From contig NZ_CANMOO010000002.1 in assembly GCF_947499585.1 (NCBI RefSeq), forward strand, positions 310,001 to 374,000: a stretch of DNA of 64,000 bases, in the 5' to 3' direction. Origin of the DNA: an uncultured Allomuricauda sp. GTDB lineage: Bacteria; Bacteroidota; Bacteroidia; Flavobacteriales; Flavobacteriaceae. Position 1 is the stretch's first letter, and each line of letters opens with the position of its first letter. Positions 34,802 to 42,272 of the stretch are shown piece by piece. A model generated the notes under the pieces. It was given only the letters and a program-made list of their open reading frames with translations. It was not told where the DNA came from and searched no databases. The position numbers were made by a program, and so were the translations under genes.

Positions 34802-35480
34802 TGTTTTTTGGTTTTACGATCCTAAAGACCATGTCTGTAAAGTATTGTGTTGGGGTGGTCGTTTGGTTACAATCTGTTAGCATGGGAAAATGCTCCTTAA
34901 GAAAATACTGATGCAGGCTTCCTTCTAAAACCGTACTTGCTAAACTAGAAGGGTAAGGATAATCACCATCAAGTGATACAATCATTTCATATAAGCGATT
35001 TACCAGCCTTTTGTATATTATAAAGTAGCCATCCTTATTTTCCTGATCTACCTCTTTCGTTAGGTATGATTTGGAGTATTCATTAATAACTATCTTGCTC
35101 AACAATATCTCGTTTATATGAGAAAAAGAAACATCTTGCTCTACCGTCTGAGTAAGAATCTCAATAGCTTTTCTAAGTTTTTCACTCCGGTCTGTGATAC
35201 CATTTGTGGCAAAGACCATTTTATACTCCAACCAACCCCAGTACCATGAAGCCAAATAAAGGAGGAGCTTATGTTTGTTTTCAAAATACCTATAAATGGA
35301 ACTTTCATTGGATTTTATGCGCTCGCCCAGTTTCCTAAATGTGAAACTTTCAAAGCCCATTTCATCAATCATTAAAATGCTCTGTTCAATTATTCTTTTT
35401 CCTAAGTCTGATGATTCGGGATCTTTTACGTAAATTTTATCATTGATTCCAATTCGAATTGATTGCATTAATCTTTCCAT
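34794..35480 (-). CDS. TetR-family transcriptional regulator
   Basis: A 228-residue TetR regulator. The DNA-binding domain has the typical IIEQSILMIDEMGFESFTFRK and ERIKSNESSIYRYFENKHKLL helix-turn-helix (residues about 28-72), and the C-terminal ligand domain is variable, as expected. The ATG at 35480 or the later 35468 are both possible. It is the first gene of the exporter operon, so it probably represses its own transcription and that of the ABC, HlyD and TolC genes. An inverted repeat ATTACTAT/ATAGTAAT occurs in the divergent intergenic region. Confidence 0.9.
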   Translation of the reverse strand: MERLMQSIRIGINDKIYVKDPESSDLGKRIIEQSILMIDEMGFESFTFRKLGERIKSNESSIYRYFENKHKLLLYLASWYWGWLEYKMVFATNGITDRSEKLRKAIEILTQTVEQDVSFSHINEILLSKIVINEYSKSYLTKEVDQENKDGYFIIYKRLVNRLYEMIVSLDGDYPYPSSLASTVLEGSLHQYFLKEHFPMLTDCNQTTTPTQYFTDMVFRIVKPKNNA

Positions 35481-35506
35481 AAATAAAAGCCGTTATAGAT
35501 TTGAGA

Positions 35507-35514
35507 CAAATATA
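35507..35514 (-). promoter_or_regulatory. Candidate -7 box (TATATTTG) of the exporter operon
   Basis: The minus strand reads TATATTTG 26 bases upstream of the TetR start codon. Just upstream of it lies the inverted repeat at 35520-35566. Confidence 0.45.
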
Positions 35515-35519
35515 ACAGT

Positions 35520-35566
35520 ATTACTATTAACATATGATAGTTTAACTACTTATTAACAATAGTAAT
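35520..35566. promoter_or_regulatory. Inverted repeat ATTACTAT/ATAGTAAT in a divergent promoter region
   Basis: ATTACTAT (35520-35527) and ATAGTAAT (35559-35566) are inverted, and the heptamer TATTAAC is directly repeated inside (35525 and 35551). The element is beside the TetR -7 box, so it is a candidate operator; the arms are 31 bases apart, which is long for a single TetR site. Confidence 0.3.
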
Positions 35567-35590
35567 GCTTTTTTATAGCTGATATAATCT

Positions 35591-35598
35591 TATCTTTA
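35591..35598 (+). promoter_or_regulatory. TATCTTTA element
   Basis: Degenerate -7 box 30 bases before the start of the secreted small protein gene at 35629. The octamer recurs upstream of other genes in this window. Confidence 0.3.
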
Positions 35599-35628
35599 TG
35601 TTAAAACTATGTCCTAAAACTAAAGCTT

Positions 35629-36003
35629 ATGAAAAGACAGGTTCTATTTTATTTATGTTTTATGCTACTTTCTGGACTACAAGTTACGGCTCAAAACAAA
35701 GCACAGCATATTAATTTTAAACACTTTGCTGAGAGCAGAGGTGATTCAGAAAAAGGGATGTTACTCGAGATTCCATATTCTGATATTGTAATGGTTGACA
35801 ACCACCTAAATTCTTCCTCAGGGTTTGGACTTACAATGAATTTTCATGGAAATATTGTGGTAATAGATCAGATGAATGTTATGCCTGACGGAAGTACACA
35901 GGTTGTTCTAAGAAGAGAGGACGGAAGGAACTTTTATGGTTACAAACCTACCATAAAGGCCATTCTGGTTAAAGAAAAAATTGAAAACAATAAATCTATG
36001 TAG
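35629..36003 (+). CDS. Small secreted protein of unknown family (family A, member 1)
   Basis: A 124-residue protein with a signal peptide (RQVLFYLCFMLLSGLQVTAQ) and a mature part of about 103 residues. I do not recognise the family. Its end (MPDGSTQVVLRREDGRNFYGYKPTIKAILVKEKI) resembles the next gene and the gene at 41225, where a strand pair with RxDG/KxF precedes a helix, so I treat the three as a loose family. The gene is two bases before the following homologue and may be co-transcribed. Two of the three copies are secreted. Function is unknown; the context is the bicarbonate/isocitrate locus. Confidence 0.55.
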   Translation: MKRQVLFYLCFMLLSGLQVTAQNKAQHINFKHFAESRGDSEKGMLLEIPYSDIVMVDNHLNSSSGFGLTMNFHGNIVVIDQMNVMPDGSTQVVLRREDGRNFYGYKPTIKAILVKEKIENNKSM

Positions 36004-36005
36004 TT

Positions 36006-36389
36006 ATGAAATCTATCCTGTTTTTATTAATGTTCTCCTTGTTCGCACATGGTTTAAATGCGCAAGAAAACCATACTGATTTGGTAAAGGTTGGTGACCA
36101 ACTTGTTATAGGTGAGCCAACTGGTGTTTCATATCAGAATATCAATGTGCCTCGCAAAAATTTCATTATCAAGCGTGGTGGTATCCCCAATATGTCAACT
36201 TTAAAAAGCTCAATTGTTACCATTACTAAAATATCAAGTAGTGGTAATCCAGTAATTACATTTAAAAGGTCTGACGGAAAAAAGTTTTTTAAAGCTTACA
36301 GAACATTGACAGCCGACCTGAAAACTGCAATTAGCAGTGGCGAAATGAGATTAAATGACCATCAGAAAAAAGAAGCGCTCATAAACTAG
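36006..36389 (+). CDS. Small secreted protein of unknown family (family A, member 2)
   Basis: A 127-residue protein with a signal peptide (KSILFLLMFSLFAHGLNAQ). The mature part contains KVGDQLVIGEPTGVSYQNI, TITKISSSGNPVITFKRSDG and KKFFKAYRTLTADLKTAI. It aligns with the cytoplasmic protein encoded at 41225 (KLGAPFKIGEPANKSY, then a strand with RKDKNDFYRGQ, then a helix), so these are paralogues on either side of the icd/sbtA genes. Nothing in the sequence suggests an enzyme. It is expected to be periplasmic or secreted. Its start is three bases after the previous stop. Confidence 0.55.
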   Translation: MKSILFLLMFSLFAHGLNAQENHTDLVKVGDQLVIGEPTGVSYQNINVPRKNFIIKRGGIPNMSTLKSSIVTITKISSSGNPVITFKRSDGKKFFKAYRTLTADLKTAISSGEMRLNDHQKKEALIN

Positions 36390-36443
36390 TCTAATTTATA
36401 ATGAAGACCGCCCATTCGGTAAGTGACTGCTTAATTATTTCGT

Positions 36444-36758
36444 ATGGTTTTAATTCATATTATATGCGACTCCCCTGCGCAAGCAAATGATATAGTCGAT
36501 TTTCTTATCGATGAAAAACTAATGCTCAATGCACTAGTCTCAAATAAAGTACTCCATAAACGATCAAAGAATGGTCAAAAGGAAAGTCTTGAACAGACCT
36601 TGGTAATGGGTACAACAAAAGCATTGTTATTCAACAAAATAAATAAACGCATTAAAAAAAAGTTTGCAGAAAATCTTCCTCTTATTTATGCTATGCCCAT
36701 AATTTATATGGATGAAGCTCAAAGTGCAGATCTTAGATCAAGTACTGAAAAGACATAA
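36444..36758 (+). CDS. CutA/PII-fold protein
   Basis: A 104-residue protein matching the CutA1 pattern: an N-terminal strand LIHIICDSPAQANDIVDFLI, a helix, the second strand with NALVSNKVLHKRS, EQTLVMGTTKALLFNKIN, and the C-terminal LPLIYAMPIIYMDEA. CutA forms PII-like trimers, historically linked to divalent cations though the role is unsettled. The conserved cysteines and the W of typical CutA are absent. Placed 155 bases before icd and in the same locus as the bicarbonate transporter, it could act as a PII-like sensor comparable to SbtB, but this is inference. No ATP-binding site is evident. Confidence 0.65.
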   Translation: MVLIHIICDSPAQANDIVDFLIDEKLMLNALVSNKVLHKRSKNGQKESLEQTLVMGTTKALLFNKINKRIKKKFAENLPLIYAMPIIYMDEAQSADLRSSTEKT

Positions 36759-36856
36759 GGAACGATTATAAAGACTAGACCTTACAATCCGGTTATTTAA
36801 ATCCGCCGGTGTAATAAATAATTTATCCATAAATTTTATTAATGTTTTTCATAATT

Positions 36857-36898
36857 AATATAAATAAAATTATATGATAACATATTTGCACTTTTGTA
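36857..36898 (+). promoter_or_regulatory. icd promoter with element shared with the sbtA promoter
   Basis: A 22-bp AT-rich element (36857-36878, beginning AATATAAATAAA and ending TATATGAT) is followed after ten bases by CACTTTTGTA (36889-36898), a -7-like box, 15 bases before the icd ATG. The same element, 21 of 22 identical, with the same ten-base gap, occurs before the sbtA unit. It is a candidate binding site for the LysR regulator. Confidence 0.55.
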
Positions 36899-36913
36899 TG
36901 AAATATTTAAAAC

Positions 36914-38350
36914 ATGAATAGAATTACTATAGCAAAAGGTGATGGAATTGGCCCTGAAATAATGGATGCCACTTTGCGAATTCTTAAAGCAGCCGGAGCA
37001 CAGCTTGAAGTCGATGAAATTGAAGTTGGAGAAAATGCTTATCTAAAGGGCAATACTTCCGGAATAACAAAAGAATCCTGGGACATTATTAGAAAAAACA
37101 AGGTGTTTTTAAAAGCACCAATAACCACTCCACAAGGTGGTGGTTATAAAAGTCTCAACGTAACGACTCGAAAGTCCTTAGGACTCTACGCCAATGTAAG
37201 GCCATGTCGCAGCATTCATCCTTTTGTAAAGACCAAACATCCCAAAATGGATGTGGTCATTATTAGGGAAAACGAAGAAGACTTATACGCTGGTATAGAA
37301 CATCAACAAACAGATGAAGTGGTTCAGTGTCTTAAGCTCATCAGCAGACCAGGTTGCGAAAAAATAGTGCGATATGCTTTTGAATATGCAAAAAAATACA
37401 ATAGAAAAAAAGTTACCTGCTTTACAAAAGATAATATAATGAAGCAGACGGATGGCCTATTTCATCAGGTCTTCAATGAAATTGCAATAGAATACCCGGA
37501 TATTGTTAACGAACACTGGATCATTGATATAGGTGCCGCAAAACTCGCAGACACTCCTGAGAATTTTGATGTGATTGTTATGCCAAATTTATACGGTGAT
37601 GTACTATCTGATGTCGCTGCTCAAATAACAGGATCCGTGGGACTGGCAGGATCTGCCAATATAGGTGAACAATGTGCTATGTTCGAGGCAATTCATGGTT
37701 CTGCACCGAGAAGGGCTGGACAAAATCTGGCCAATCCATCTGGACTATTACAAGGTGCTGTAATGATGCTGAACCATTTAGGCCAGAACACCGTTGCAGA
37801 AAAAGTTGAAAATGCTTGGCTCAAGACCATGGAAGATGGTATGCATACTTATGATATTTACGACAAAAAAATAAGTGAGCAAAAGCTTGGTACCAAAGAA
37901 TTTGCCGAGGCAGTTATCTCAAATCTTAACAAAAGCCCTAAAACCTTAAAGAGTGTCTCCTATAACCAAGCAGGACCCCTAAATCTTCCAAGAACGGTAA
38001 GAAAACAACCTGTTTCCAAAGTGCTAAAAGGGGTCGATATCTTTGTTCATTGGCCAGGCTCCAATCCCAATGAGATAGCATTACAACTGCAGTCCTTGGA
38101 AAGCAATCAATTAGCACTTCAAGTTATTACAAACAGAGGTGTCAAGGTTTGGCCCAATGGCTTTGAAGAGACTTTCTGTACAGATCATTGGAGATGTCGC
38201 TTTGCCACATCAACAGATGCAAATGTTGAGAAAATAGAAATTCTCAACATACTTAATTCGGCAATTGTGAACAACATAGATGTAATAAAAACCGAAAACC
38301 TTTACTTTTTTGATGGAAAGCAAGCTTTTTCAATGGCTCAAGGGCAATAA
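36914..38350 (+). CDS. icd: NADP-dependent isocitrate dehydrogenase, Thermus-type
   Basis: A 478-residue isocitrate dehydrogenase of the Thermus/Rickettsia-like group. The catalytic core carries the substrate-binding S-x-N-x-x-x-R block as LKAPITTPQGGGYKSLNVTTRKSL with YANVRPCRS, the ENEEDLYAGIEH segment, the catalytic Tyr/Lys region, and the cofactor block EAIHGSAPRRAGQNLANPSG. The C-terminal domain from about residue 350 (VSKVLKGVDIFVHWPGSNPN) is the extra domain of the Thermus enzyme. It converts isocitrate to 2-oxoglutarate, or the reverse reductive carboxylation with CO2. The next small gene overlaps its 3' end by 38 bases. Its promoter shares an element with the sbtA operon. Confidence 0.93.
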   Translation: MNRITIAKGDGIGPEIMDATLRILKAAGAQLEVDEIEVGENAYLKGNTSGITKESWDIIRKNKVFLKAPITTPQGGGYKSLNVTTRKSLGLYANVRPCRSIHPFVKTKHPKMDVVIIRENEEDLYAGIEHQQTDEVVQCLKLISRPGCEKIVRYAFEYAKKYNRKKVTCFTKDNIMKQTDGLFHQVFNEIAIEYPDIVNEHWIIDIGAAKLADTPENFDVIVMPNLYGDVLSDVAAQITGSVGLAGSANIGEQCAMFEAIHGSAPRRAGQNLANPSGLLQGAVMMLNHLGQNTVAEKVENAWLKTMEDGMHTYDIYDKKISEQKLGTKEFAEAVISNLNKSPKTLKSVSYNQAGPLNLPRTVRKQPVSKVLKGVDIFVHWPGSNPNEIALQLQSLESNQLALQVITNRGVKVWPNGFEETFCTDHWRCRFATSTDANVEKIEILNILNSAIVNNIDVIKTENLYFFDGKQAFSMAQGQ

Positions 38351-38666
38351 GCGCAAATTAGTCCCCCAAAAAACCATTCCTCAAAAGGGTGCTGTTGATG
38401 CATTTAATGTTCGTTTGGTAGAGGGGCTGTTTGAACCTGCGGAATCGGCAGAAGTGCTCTTATCATTGCTCAATTACAAAATAAAGTTTCACACGGTTCA
38501 GTCATTAAATTTGAAGGAAACCCAAAACAGTGACCCAGAGCAATCGCAAAAAAGAATAGAGGCTCTTAAAAAAGCAAAACAAGAAGTAACAGAGCTGGTG
38601 GTAAAGGCTAGAAATAAAGGACAAAAACTAGAAATACATAGTACTGTTGAAATAGTCCTTAGATAA
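38313..38666 (+). CDS. Small unknown protein (family B, member 1), overlaps icd
   Basis: A 117-residue cytoplasmic protein with no signal peptide or membrane helix. The core, VRLVEGLFEPAESAEVLLSL then NYKIKFHTVQSL, and the helical end KKAKQEVTELVVKARNKGQ with EIHSTVEIVLR, align with the gene at 39945 (VDGSFTPSEACDVITSLLDQ, KINFHKLQRLSW, and KRLRIDGILKISLE). I do not recognise the family. It overlaps the end of icd by 38 bases, so translation is probably coupled. Having one paralogue behind each of the two co-regulated promoters suggests a specific role in this pathway, such as an enzyme partner or small regulator. Confidence 0.55.
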   Translation: MESKLFQWLKGNKRKLVPQKTIPQKGAVDAFNVRLVEGLFEPAESAEVLLSLLNYKIKFHTVQSLNLKETQNSDPEQSQKRIEALKKAKQEVTELVVKARNKGQKLEIHSTVEIVLR

Positions 38667-38681
38667 TGTTAGCCAAAATAT

Positions 38682-39605
38682 CTAGTACTGGTCAAACCAT
38701 TCAAAATTGGTGTTAATTATCTCTTGCTTTTGGTTCTTTAAATAATCAAGGAGCTCCAAAGCCACTGGTGAAAGCTTTTTATTTTTTAGCCAAACTAAAT
38801 TCCACACAGTAGTGATAGGCAGGTTTTTTATGGGAATTATTTTTAATTCTCCATTGCTCAACTCATTTTTAAGTCCAATCAATGGCATAATGGAACAGCC
38901 TAGACCTGCTATCACTGCTTGTTTTACTGCTTCATTGGATGTCAGTTCTATTTTTTTGGCAATGGTAATACTTTTTTGAAGTAAAAAATTCTCCATTGCT
39001 GCTCTTGTCGCCGAGCCTTTTTCCCTAAAAATTAGTGGTGTATCCTTAGAGAAAGCGCTTTTACTGAGTTTAACTTTCTCAAAATACTTGGGATTGCCCA
39101 CCAAGTAGAGTACATTTTTCATTAAATTGATTTTGTTCAAGTTCAAATGATCTGGCAAGACACTTACAAGCGCAAAATCCACTTGATTCTCTTCAAGGCT
39201 TTCAACCACCTGCGCCTTATTGGTCACATCCATGTTTAAATCAACTCCAGGGTTATCACGCATAAAACCTGATAAAAAATAAGGCATAACGTATTTACCT
39301 GTTGATACTACAGAAACTTTTAACCGTCCTGCCAACTCTCCTTTAAAACTTAGCAGTTTATAATTTATGCTATCCACCTCGCTCAGTATCCTTTGTGCCG
39401 CTAAGGATATTTCCATACCAAAATCAGTAATAAACAATTGCCTTCCTACAACTTCTGTCAATGGAATTGGAAATTGATTCTGAAAATTTTTTAATTGAAT
39501 GGATACCGCTGGCTGCGTTAAATGCAGCTCTTCTGAAGCTTTGGTAATGCTTTGTTTTTCAGTGATTTTAGAGAATATTCTGAGTTGGTGCAATGTATAA
39601 TTCAT
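38682..39605 (-). CDS. LysR-family regulator (CbbR/CmpR-like)
   Basis: A 307-residue LysR regulator. The N-terminal helix-turn-helix is LRIFSKITEKQSITKASEELHLTQPAVSIQLKNFQ (residues about 8-42) and the effector domain begins around residue 90 (GRLKVSVVSTGKYVMPYFLSGF), with the typical CbbR-like AVKQAVIAGLGCSIMPL motif (about residue 228). It resembles the carbon-fixation regulators CbbR/CmpR/CcmR. It is divergent from the sbtA unit with 81 bases between, and its 3' end lies close to the icd unit. A shared promoter element at both icd and sbtA is the likely binding site. Its effector is not known. Confidence 0.9.
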   Translation of the reverse strand: MNYTLHQLRIFSKITEKQSITKASEELHLTQPAVSIQLKNFQNQFPIPLTEVVGRQLFITDFGMEISLAAQRILSEVDSINYKLLSFKGELAGRLKVSVVSTGKYVMPYFLSGFMRDNPGVDLNMDVTNKAQVVESLEENQVDFALVSVLPDHLNLNKINLMKNVLYLVGNPKYFEKVKLSKSAFSKDTPLIFREKGSATRAAMENFLLQKSITIAKKIELTSNEAVKQAVIAGLGCSIMPLIGLKNELSNGELKIIPIKNLPITTVWNLVWLKNKKLSPVALELLDYLKNQKQEIINTNFEWFDQY

Positions 39606-39631
39606 AAAATATATTTATATAAAGTATAATA

Positions 39632-39673
39632 AATATAAATAAAAATATATGATTAAAACCTTACACCTTTGTA
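39632..39673 (+). promoter_or_regulatory. sbtA operon promoter with element shared with icd
   Basis: The 22-bp element is at 39632-39653 (one mismatch to the icd copy), followed after ten bases by CACCTTTGTA (39664-39673), 13 bases before the first ATG. It overlaps the expected -33 region and the LysR gene is divergent just 26 bases away, as expected for an activator site. Confidence 0.55.
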
Positions 39674-39686
39674 AAAAATTTAAATT

Positions 39687-39923
39687 ATGCTATACAAACT
39701 TTCACACGCTCAAAAACTCTTGGGCAAAAAAACAAATATAAAGGACACAGAAAAATATTACCCAATATACTACGCTCTTATGGGCTTCATGTTCGGTAGC
39801 ATTCTAATACTTTCTGCACTTAATGATTTTCTATTCTTTGGATGGCTGAGCATCTCAATGTCAATCATATTTGGTCTATTGTCCATTAACATTATTGGAA
39901 AGAGACAAACAAAAAAAATCTAA
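39687..39923 (+). CDS. Small two-helix membrane protein
   Basis: A 78-residue protein with an N-terminal basic stretch (KLSHAQKLLGKKTNIKDTEK) and two hydrophobic helices (YYALMGFMFGSILILSALND, FLFFGWLSISMSIIFGLLSI), ending with basic KRQTKKI. I do not recognise the family. It is the first gene of the sbtA transcription unit, 21 bases before the next gene, so a role as a partner or assembly factor of the bicarbonate transporter is possible but not supported by any motif. Confidence 0.6.
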   Translation: MLYKLSHAQKLLGKKTNIKDTEKYYPIYYALMGFMFGSILILSALNDFLFFGWLSISMSIIFGLLSINIIGKRQTKKI

Positions 39924-39944
39924 AACAATTTAAAAACTAGAAAA

Positions 39945-40238
39945 ATGGAAACTTTAATCGAGACAAAACAAAAAATACAATTGGTTGATGGCAGTTTCAC
40001 TCCATCTGAGGCGTGTGATGTTATTACATCTTTGTTGGACCAAAAAATTAACTTTCACAAACTTCAACGTTTATCATGGTCCGAAGGGGACAGAGATGTC
40101 AACACCAAATATCCAGATGAAAGAATAGCTGAATTGGAAAGAGAAAAAGTAATTGCGAATGAATTCATTAATAGCTTAAGAAGTGAAGGAAAAAGGCTTC
40201 GTATTGATGGTATTCTTAAAATCTCTTTGGAAGAGTAA
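39945..40238 (+). CDS. Small unknown protein (family B, member 2)
   Basis: A 97-residue cytoplasmic protein, paralogous to the gene overlapping icd at 38313: shared blocks are DGSFTPSEACDVITSLL, KINFHKLQRLSW, a helix with DERIAELEREKVIANEFI, and the end RLRIDGILKISLE. There is no signal peptide or known motif. It lies six bases before sbtA and so is probably co-translated with it. The paralogue sits with icd, so the family may adapt both enzyme and transporter to one control input. The function is unknown. Confidence 0.6.
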   Translation: METLIETKQKIQLVDGSFTPSEACDVITSLLDQKINFHKLQRLSWSEGDRDVNTKYPDERIAELEREKVIANEFINSLRSEGKRLRIDGILKISLEE

Positions 40239-40244
40239 AACTGA

Positions 40245-41213
40245 ATGGATCTACACCTTCTTATTGATAACTTAACCAATCCCGCTCTATTATTTTTCTT
40301 TCTTGGTATCATAGCGGTTCAATTAAAGAGTGACCTTGAAATTCCACAAAATTCATCAAAGTTTATTTCACTATACCTCCTTTTTGCAATAGGTTTTAAG
40401 GGAGGGCTAGAGCTCTCCCATAGTGATTTTAACATGGAAATAGTATGGTCACTGTTATTCGGTATTTTTTTAGCTATTTCAATTCCAGTTTTCGCCTATT
40501 TTATTCTAAGAAGAAAATTCAGTGTTGAAAACTCCGGCGCAATAGCGGCGGCTTATGGCTCTGTAAGTGCGGTCACGTTTGTGACCGCAATTTCTTTCCT
40601 AGAAATTGAAAATATAGATTTTGGCGGGCATATGGTCGCAGTAATGGCTTTAATGGAAGCACCTTCAATTATTGTAGGAGTATTGTTGATGGCCTTTTTC
40701 AAAAAAGGAAAGGAAGAGAAAAGCAACTTTAAGAAAGTCTTGCATCATTCTGTAACAAACGGTAGTGTATTATTGATTTTGGGTAGTTTGGCGATTGGCT
40801 TTTTGGCCAATGAACATCAAGCAGAAGGCATTAAACCATTCACTACAGATATTTTTAAAGGCTTTCTAGCAGTATTTCTTTTGGATATGGGTATTACTAG
40901 TGGAAAAAAACTGAACGATTTTATAAAGAAGGGTTGGTTTGCTCTTATCTTTTCAATTGGTCTGCCGGTAATCAATGGTTGCTTTGTAGCTTGGTTCAGT
41001 CAATTTATAACCGAAAGTGTTGGAAACCGCTTTCTGTTTTCCATTTTGGCCGCAAGTGCATCCTATATTGCCGTACCGGCTGCAATGCGAATAGCTGCTC
41101 CAAAGGCCAATCCAAGTCTTTATGTACCAATGGCACTGGCTTTCACCTTTCCTTTCAACATTACTTTAGGAATGCCGCTTTACCTGTTTATAATACAATC
41201 CTTTCAACCATAA
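40245..41213 (+). CDS. sbtA: Sodium-dependent bicarbonate transporter (SbtA family)
   Basis: A 322-residue, roughly ten-helix membrane protein of the SbtA family. The diagnostic blocks are NPALLFFFLGIIAVQLKSDL (N-terminus), SKFISLYLLFAIGFKGGLEL, AAAYGSVSAVTFVTAISFLE, MVAVMALMEAPSIIVGVLL, and near the end AASASYIAVPAAMRIAAPKA. In cyanobacteria SbtA imports bicarbonate with Na+; in marine flavobacteria it is thought to supply anaplerotic carbon. It is preceded by two small genes and followed by a third, without the SbtB PII-like partner of cyanobacteria. The LysR gene and the promoter element tie it to icd. Confidence 0.92.
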   Translation: MDLHLLIDNLTNPALLFFFLGIIAVQLKSDLEIPQNSSKFISLYLLFAIGFKGGLELSHSDFNMEIVWSLLFGIFLAISIPVFAYFILRRKFSVENSGAIAAAYGSVSAVTFVTAISFLEIENIDFGGHMVAVMALMEAPSIIVGVLLMAFFKKGKEEKSNFKKVLHHSVTNGSVLLILGSLAIGFLANEHQAEGIKPFTTDIFKGFLAVFLLDMGITSGKKLNDFIKKGWFALIFSIGLPVINGCFVAWFSQFITESVGNRFLFSILAASASYIAVPAAMRIAAPKANPSLYVPMALAFTFPFNITLGMPLYLFIIQSFQP

Positions 41214-41224
41214 AGCCATGACAA

Positions 41225-41590
41225 ATGAAAAAGAAAGAATACCCTGTTATTTTTCCAAATCGCAAACCTGATGAAACTCCTTCCAAACCTTACCATAAAA
41301 GCTATGAAGTAAAGCTAGGAGCCCCATTTAAAATAGGGGAGCCAGCGAATAAGTCTTATCTATATCTCTATGATTCATTAAAAGAAAATACATCAGACGT
41401 AGAACTAATTATACCATCACATAAAATAATCAACCAGACTGTGGTGATTATTGGAATATTGGAACTGACCAATGCGGATCAAAAGGTGATTTTGGAAAGA
41501 AAAGATAAAAATGATTTCTACAGAGGACAAAGCAGGCTGTATGTGAATATTGAGCAAGCCATTATTGCCAAAGAGCTTATTCCTCTATAG
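41225..41590 (+). CDS. Small unknown protein (family A, cytoplasmic member)
   Basis: A 121-residue protein without a signal peptide (begins KKKEYPVIFPNRKPDETPSK). It aligns with the secreted protein at 36006: KLGAPFKIGEPANKSYLYL versus KVGDQLVIGEPTGVSYQNI, a middle strand VVIIGILELTNADQKVILER, then RKDKNDFYRGQSRLYVNIEQ. I do not recognise it otherwise. It occupies the position that sbtB holds in cyanobacteria, but it lacks PII features, so it is not SbtB. The gene follows sbtA by 11 bases and ends the unit. Confidence 0.55.
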   Translation: MKKKEYPVIFPNRKPDETPSKPYHKSYEVKLGAPFKIGEPANKSYLYLYDSLKENTSDVELIIPSHKIINQTVVIIGILELTNADQKVILERKDKNDFYRGQSRLYVNIEQAIIAKELIPL

Positions 41591-41621
41591 ATTAAGGTCA
41601 AATGGAAAACACAATTTCCAT

Positions 41622-41629
41622 TATCTTTA
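41622..41629 (+). promoter_or_regulatory. TATCTTTA element before tag
   Basis: TATCTTTA 15 bases upstream of the ATG; a -7-like octamer seen before other genes in this window. Confidence 0.3.
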
Positions 41630-41644
41630 GATAAAATCTTATCA

Positions 41645-42220
41645 ATGAATAAACACCGATGTGGCTGGTGCGAAGGTGATTCGCTCTACGAAGATTACCA
41701 TGACAATGAATGGGGCGTTCCCGTAAAAGATGATGAAACGCTATTTGAATTCCTGATTTTAGAAACATTCCAAGCTGGGCTAAGTTGGGTTACCGTATTA
41801 AAAAAGCGAGAAAATTTCAGAAAGGCTTTTGATAATTTTGATTACAAAAAGATTGCCAATTATGACCAAAACAAAATTGATGAACTTTTAGATAATCCTG
41901 GGATAATTAGAAATAAACTAAAAGTAAATGCTACAATTTCAAATGCAAAAGCTTTTATGGAGGTTCAAAAGGAATTTGGAAGTTTTAGCACTTACATTTG
42001 GAAGTTTGTAGATGGAAAACCCATTAAAAACAAACTTCAGAACTACAAAGAAGCGCCTGCTAATACACCACTTTCAGACACTATTAGCAAGGATTTAAAA
42101 AAACGTGGATTTAAATTTGTTGGAAGTACCGTAATCTATGCCCAAATGCAGGCCACGGGGATGGTGAATGATCATGAGGTAAGCTGTTTTAGGTATGACG
42201 AAGTGCATGACCATCCATAG
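41645..42220 (+). CDS. tag: DNA-3-methyladenine glycosylase I
   Basis: A 191-residue Tag protein excising 3-methyladenine from alkylated DNA. The motifs are complete: N-terminal RCGWCEGDSLYEDYHDNEWG with the zinc cysteine, LETFQAGLSWVTVLKKRENFR with the catalytic glutamate, and the C-terminal VNDHEVSCFRYDEV with the final His and Cys zinc ligands. The length equals that of the family. It is an independent gene with a short upstream TATCTTTA box. Confidence 0.96.
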   Translation: MNKHRCGWCEGDSLYEDYHDNEWGVPVKDDETLFEFLILETFQAGLSWVTVLKKRENFRKAFDNFDYKKIANYDQNKIDELLDNPGIIRNKLKVNATISNAKAFMEVQKEFGSFSTYIWKFVDGKPIKNKLQNYKEAPANTPLSDTISKDLKKRGFKFVGSTVIYAQMQATGMVNDHEVSCFRYDEVHDHP

Positions 42221-42272
42221 ATTTAGATATCGGATTTCCTCAAAATGTGTTTTTCTTTTTGACCAGTGTGCA

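Noticed and set aside
41225..41590. The gene after sbtA as SbtB
   Set aside because: It has no PII-like pattern and instead resembles the secreted small protein at 36006.
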